Both the position numbers and the translations under genes were made by a program. Of a DNA stretch of 64,000 nt, positions 61,532 to 64,000 are shown piece after piece. The stretch's first letter is position 1, and every line of letters starts with the position of its first letter. Below the pieces are notes generated by a model. The model was not told the origin of the DNA. It did no database searches and worked only from the letters and a program-made list of their open reading frames with translations. Origin of the DNA: Hypericibacter adhaerens (GTDB lineage: Bacteria > Pseudomonadota > Alphaproteobacteria > Dongiales > Dongiaceae); the NCBI RefSeq assembly GCF_008728835.1, contig NZ_CP042582.1:5501001-5565000 (forward strand), read 5' to 3'.

Positions 61532-62292
61532 AGCTGGGTCTTCCTCGGATCGCGTTCCGGCGACTGGCGGCGCGCGGAGGCCAGAAGCGCCAGCGCCTCG
61601 CCGAGATCGAGCCGCCCGTCATAGAGCGCGCGGCCGGCGACGACGCCGGCGATGTCGCCCGCGGCCAGAAGCCGGCGCAAATCCTCGAGCCCCGCCACGC
61701 CGCCCGAGGCGATCACCGGAATCCGCGTGCGCCGCGCGAGCGCCGCCGTCGCCTCGACATTGACGCCCTTGAGCAGCCCGTCGCGATCGATGTCAGTGTG
61801 GATGATGGCGGCGACGCCGGCATCCTCGAAGCGCGCGGCGAGCTCCTCGACCGTGAGCGCGCTGGTCTCGGCCCAACCCTCGACCGCGACGAAGCCGCCC
61901 TTGGCATCGATGCCGACGGCGACGCGTCCCGGAAAGAGCCGGCAGGCCTGGCGCACCAGATCGGGATCGCGCACCGCGACCGTGCCCAGGATCACCCGCG
62001 ACAAGCCGCGCGCGAGCCAGGCCTCGATCGCGGCCAGATCGCGGATGCCGCCGCCGAGCTGGCAGGGGCGGTTGGCGGCTTCGAGGATCGCCTCGACCGC
62101 GGCGCCGTTGACCGCGCGGCCGGCGAAGGCGCCGTCGAGATCGACGATATGGATCCATTCGGCGCCGGAAGCGGCGAAGCGGCGCGCCTGGTCCGCCGGG
62201 TCGGGGTTGAACACGGTCGCCTGCGCCATGTCGCCCTGGCGCAGCCGCACGCATTGCCCGTTCTTGAGATCGATCGCGGGGTAGAGGATCAC
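61525..62292 (-). CDS. hisA: Phosphoribosyl isomerase HisA
   Basis: The 255-residue TIM barrel isomerises ProFAR to PRFAR. It shows [15 protein letters not shown], the [16 protein letters not shown] phosphate site, [13 protein letters not shown] and [15 protein letters not shown]. It immediately precedes hisF in the operon. Confidence 0.97.
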   Translation of the reverse strand: MILYPAIDLKNGQCVRLRQGDMAQATVFNPDPADQARRFAASGAEWIHIVDLDGAFAGRAVNGAAVEAILEAANRPCQLGGGIRDLAAIEAWLARGLSRVILGTVAVRDPDLVRQACRLFPGRVAVGIDAKGGFVAVEGWAETSALTVEELAARFEDAGVAAIIHTDIDRDGLLKGVNVEATAALARRTRIPVIASGGVAGLEDLRRLLAAGDIAGVVAGRALYDGRLDLGEALALLASARRQSPERDPRKTQLC

Positions 62293-62376
62293 CGGCGGCC
62301 TCGAACTGTTTTTCTTTCCTCTACGCTAAAGCGAGCGCGAGGCCACATCGTCAAAGGTGGGCGCGTTCTCTCTTTC

Positions 62377-62470
62377 GTCATCCTCGCGAAGGCGGGGATC
62401 CATGAACAGCCGTCGAGCAAGACGGGGCAGAATCCTGCGTTCATGGATGCCGGCCTAAAGCCGGCATGAC
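62377..62470. repeat. Intergenic palindromic repeat element
   Basis: Nested inverted repeats GTCAT (62377) / ATGAC (62466) and ATCCATGAA (62398-62406) / TTCATGGAT (62440-62448) plus an inner CCGGC-N5-GCCGG-type hairpin form a ~94-base element between hisA and the GNAT gene. Its opening, a GTCATCC-CGCGAAGGCGGGGATCCAT pattern, resembles dispersed intergenic palindromes in many proteobacteria. The surrounding 62293-62557 has no gene. Confidence 0.65.
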
Positions 62471-62557
62471 AAAGAGGGCCAGCCCTCACTTCGACCTTGT
62501 CTCCCGCTTCGCGAACGAAGAGGGAAGAGACAGGCTTTGTGATCTCGAGGCCCGAAC

Positions 62558-63076
62558 TCACACCAGATCCTTGTAGAAGAACAGACCTGCCACGCTCTTG
62601 CCCTGGACCTTGGCGTAGTGCGGGTGCGTGCCCCAATGCACATAGCCCAGCGACTGATAGAGCTGGATCGCGGCCTCCTGGCTTTCGCGCACGTCGAGGT
62701 TCAGCACCTGCGCGCCGATCTCGCGCGCGGCCTCCTCGACCGCGACCAGGATCGCCTTGGCGAGGCCGTGGCCGCGCGCCCAGGGCGCCACGAAATGCGT
62801 CGTCATGGTCGCCCAATGGGCCTGGGCCTCGTTGTTCTTGCCGGGCCGCAGGAGCTGGGCCGAGCCGACGATGGTGTTGTCGAGCCGGCCGACGAAGAGC
62901 CGCCGCTCCGGCACCAGCAGCACGCCCTTCCAATAGGCCTCCATCACCTCGCGCGTCGGCGGTGTCAGCCAGCCGAAACCGCCGCCGGCGCGGATGCCGT
63001 CCTCGGCCGCGTCGCAGAGATCGGCGAGATCCGTGCCAGAATATTTCTTGAGCAGCTCGACGGCGGTCTTGGCCAT
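62558..63076 (-). CDS. GNAT-family N-acetyltransferase in the his cluster
   Basis: The 172-residue protein (ATG 63076) has a helical start (AKTAVELLKKYSGTDLADLCD) and a GNAT core: VAPWARGHGLAKAILVAVEEAAREIG, then LNLDVRESQEAAIQLYQSLGYVHWG. A GNAT gene at this place between hisH and hisA recurs in relatives. The substrate is unknown, and a role in histidine metabolism is not shown. Confidence 0.88.
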   Translation of the reverse strand: MAKTAVELLKKYSGTDLADLCDAAEDGIRAGGGFGWLTPPTREVMEAYWKGVLLVPERRLFVGRLDNTIVGSAQLLRPGKNNEAQAHWATMTTHFVAPWARGHGLAKAILVAVEEAAREIGAQVLNLDVRESQEAAIQLYQSLGYVHWGTHPHYAKVQGKSVAGLFFYKDLV

Positions 63077-63165
63077 GGCGATGTTCCCCGAAGGGGCTCC
63101 CGAGGGATACGATTCTCGTTCAGCGATTGGGCGTTCAGGGCCGATCCTGGGTCGCCGATCGTGAC

Positions 63166-63810
63166 TCAGGGTCTCCAGGCAAGGAAGTTGGCCAGAAGCT
63201 GGAGGCCCAAGGCCTGGCTCTTCTCCGGATGAAACTGGGTTCCCACCATATTCTCCCTTGCGACGGCGGCCGTCACCGGCCCGCCATAGTCGCAAAGGGC
63301 GAGCAGGTCGGCCGGGTTCTCGGCGGCCAGGTGATAGCTATGCACGAAATAGGCGTGCGATCCGGTGACAAGGCCGGCAAAAACCGGATGCGGCCGGAGA
63401 ATCTCCAGCTCGTTCCATCCCATATGGGGAACCTTGAGCCGCGTTCCATCGCGCCCGGCTCCCGGCTCGAGCAGCCGGACCTCGCCCGCGATCCAGCCCA
63501 GGCCCGGCGTCACGCCGAACTCGCGGCCCGCCGTCGCCATGAGCTGCATGCCGACACAGATGCCGAGGAAGGGCTTGGCCTGACGGCGCACGGCGTGCTC
63601 CAGACCCTCGAGCATGCCCGGCCGCGCCGCGAGGCCCGCCTTGCAGTCGGCGAAGGCGCCCACGCCCGGCAGCACGATATGGGTCGCCCGGTCGAGCGCG
63701 TCGGCCTCGGCCGACACCTCGATGCGGGCGCCGGCCGGCGCCGCGCGCTCCAACGCCTTGGCCGCCGATCGGAGGTTGCCCGAGCCGTAATCGACGATGA
63801 CCGCCTTCAC
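63166..63810 (-). CDS. hisH: Imidazole glycerol phosphate synthase subunit HisH
   Basis: The 214-residue class I glutamine amidotransferase supplies ammonia to HisF. It has VDYGSGNL, the nucleophile in [18 protein letters not shown] and the His-Glu pair in [10 protein letters not shown]. The start is GTG at 63810, overlapping the hisB stop. Confidence 0.96.
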   Translation of the reverse strand: MKAVIVDYGSGNLRSAAKALERAAPAGARIEVSAEADALDRATHIVLPGVGAFADCKAGLAARPGMLEGLEHAVRRQAKPFLGICVGMQLMATAGREFGVTPGLGWIAGEVRLLEPGAGRDGTRLKVPHMGWNELEILRPHPVFAGLVTGSHAYFVHSYHLAAENPADLLALCDYGGPVTAAVARENMVGTQFHPEKSQALGLQLLANFLAWRP

Positions 63811-64000
63811 GTGAGCGAGCCGCCCAGCACGCCTTTGGTCGAGGGCACCTCGCCCGCCTTGCGCGGATCGATCGCGACCGCGGCCCGGAGCGCGCGCGCC
63901 AATCCCTTGAAGCAGCTCTCGACGATATGGTGGTTGTTCTCGCCGTAGAGATTCTCGATATGGAGCGTCAGGCCCGCATGCTGGGCGAAGGCCTGGAACC
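63807..64000 (-). CDS. hisB: Imidazoleglycerol-phosphate dehydratase, C-terminal part
   Basis: Only the last ~64 codons are inside the window; the gene starts beyond base 64000. The frame reads [19 protein letters not shown], then [19 protein letters not shown] with the manganese-binding NHHIVE, and ends [11 protein letters not shown]. This is the expected hisB C-terminus. Its stop overlaps the hisH start. Confidence 0.93.
   Translation of the reverse strand, partial: FQAFAQHAGLTLHIENLYGENNHHIVESCFKGLARALRAAVAIDPRKAGEVPSTKGVLGGSLT

Overview
The window is a high-GC, gene-dense bacterial chromosome segment. Gene content and order (phoR/phoU/phoB, hrcA-grpE, dnaK-dnaJ with a CTTG/CYTAT-type heat-shock promoter, DUF2244, his genes with an embedded acetyltransferase) point to an alphaproteobacterium, probably Rhodospirillales or a relative. 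The taxonomic call is inference; no rRNA is present.

Layout. 0-5 kb: the edge of a secreted-protein gene, phosphate sensing (phoR, Pho-box-like site, phoU, phoB, a perfect terminator), then two tandem unknown secreted paralogues. 5-8.4 kb: a Gly/His-rich PadR regulator, a Phd antitoxin / PIN toxin / macro-domain gene string with an upstream 22-bp palindrome, and AmpG. 8.4-16.2 kb: typA, adenosine kinase with a structured leader, CysZ/EI24-like protein, lipoprotein, nth, DUF2244, an SDR and dapB. 16.3-23 kb: a TPR protein and the chaperone block dnaJ, dnaK, grpE, hrcA. 23-29 kb: rph, an in-frame acetyltransferase-RdgB fusion, hemW, a LysR regulator, and a TPR gene broken by a 16-bp tandem duplication. 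29-33.5 kb: envelope genes (LppC/LpoA-like, rsmI, yraN, BON lipoprotein, SirB1-like).

33.5-39.8 kb is a sugar-lipid module. It has DprE1-like and DprE2-like enzymes, an FAD oxidoreductase, a polytopic membrane protein and a UbiA-type phosphoribosyl-polyprenyl transferase candidate. Together they resemble the decaprenyl-phosphoryl-arabinose route of mycobacteria. 40-49 kb: gshB, a DMT transporter, tandem HDAC-like deacetylases, and tandem TPR-glycosyltransferase-like genes.

49-54.8 kb is the main discovery. comM is split by a 4,116-bp IS1595-type transposon with 24-bp perfect terminal inverted repeats and an 8-bp target duplication. It carries an overlapping regulator-methyltransferase-endonuclease operon. 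That operon is divergent from the transposase, from promoters whose -35 boxes overlap and which are flanked by related palindromes. A 38-codon gene with its own ribosome site and terminator lies inside it.

54.8-64 kb: OsmC, a D-threonine-aldolase-like enzyme, HIT protein and hisE, then a block (MaoC, HxlR with a palindromic operator, DUF2000, DUF6064, Tat-exported aldo/keto reductase) separating hisE from hisF, hisA, a GNAT gene, hisH and the truncated end of hisB. No tRNA, rRNA or CRISPR array was seen.
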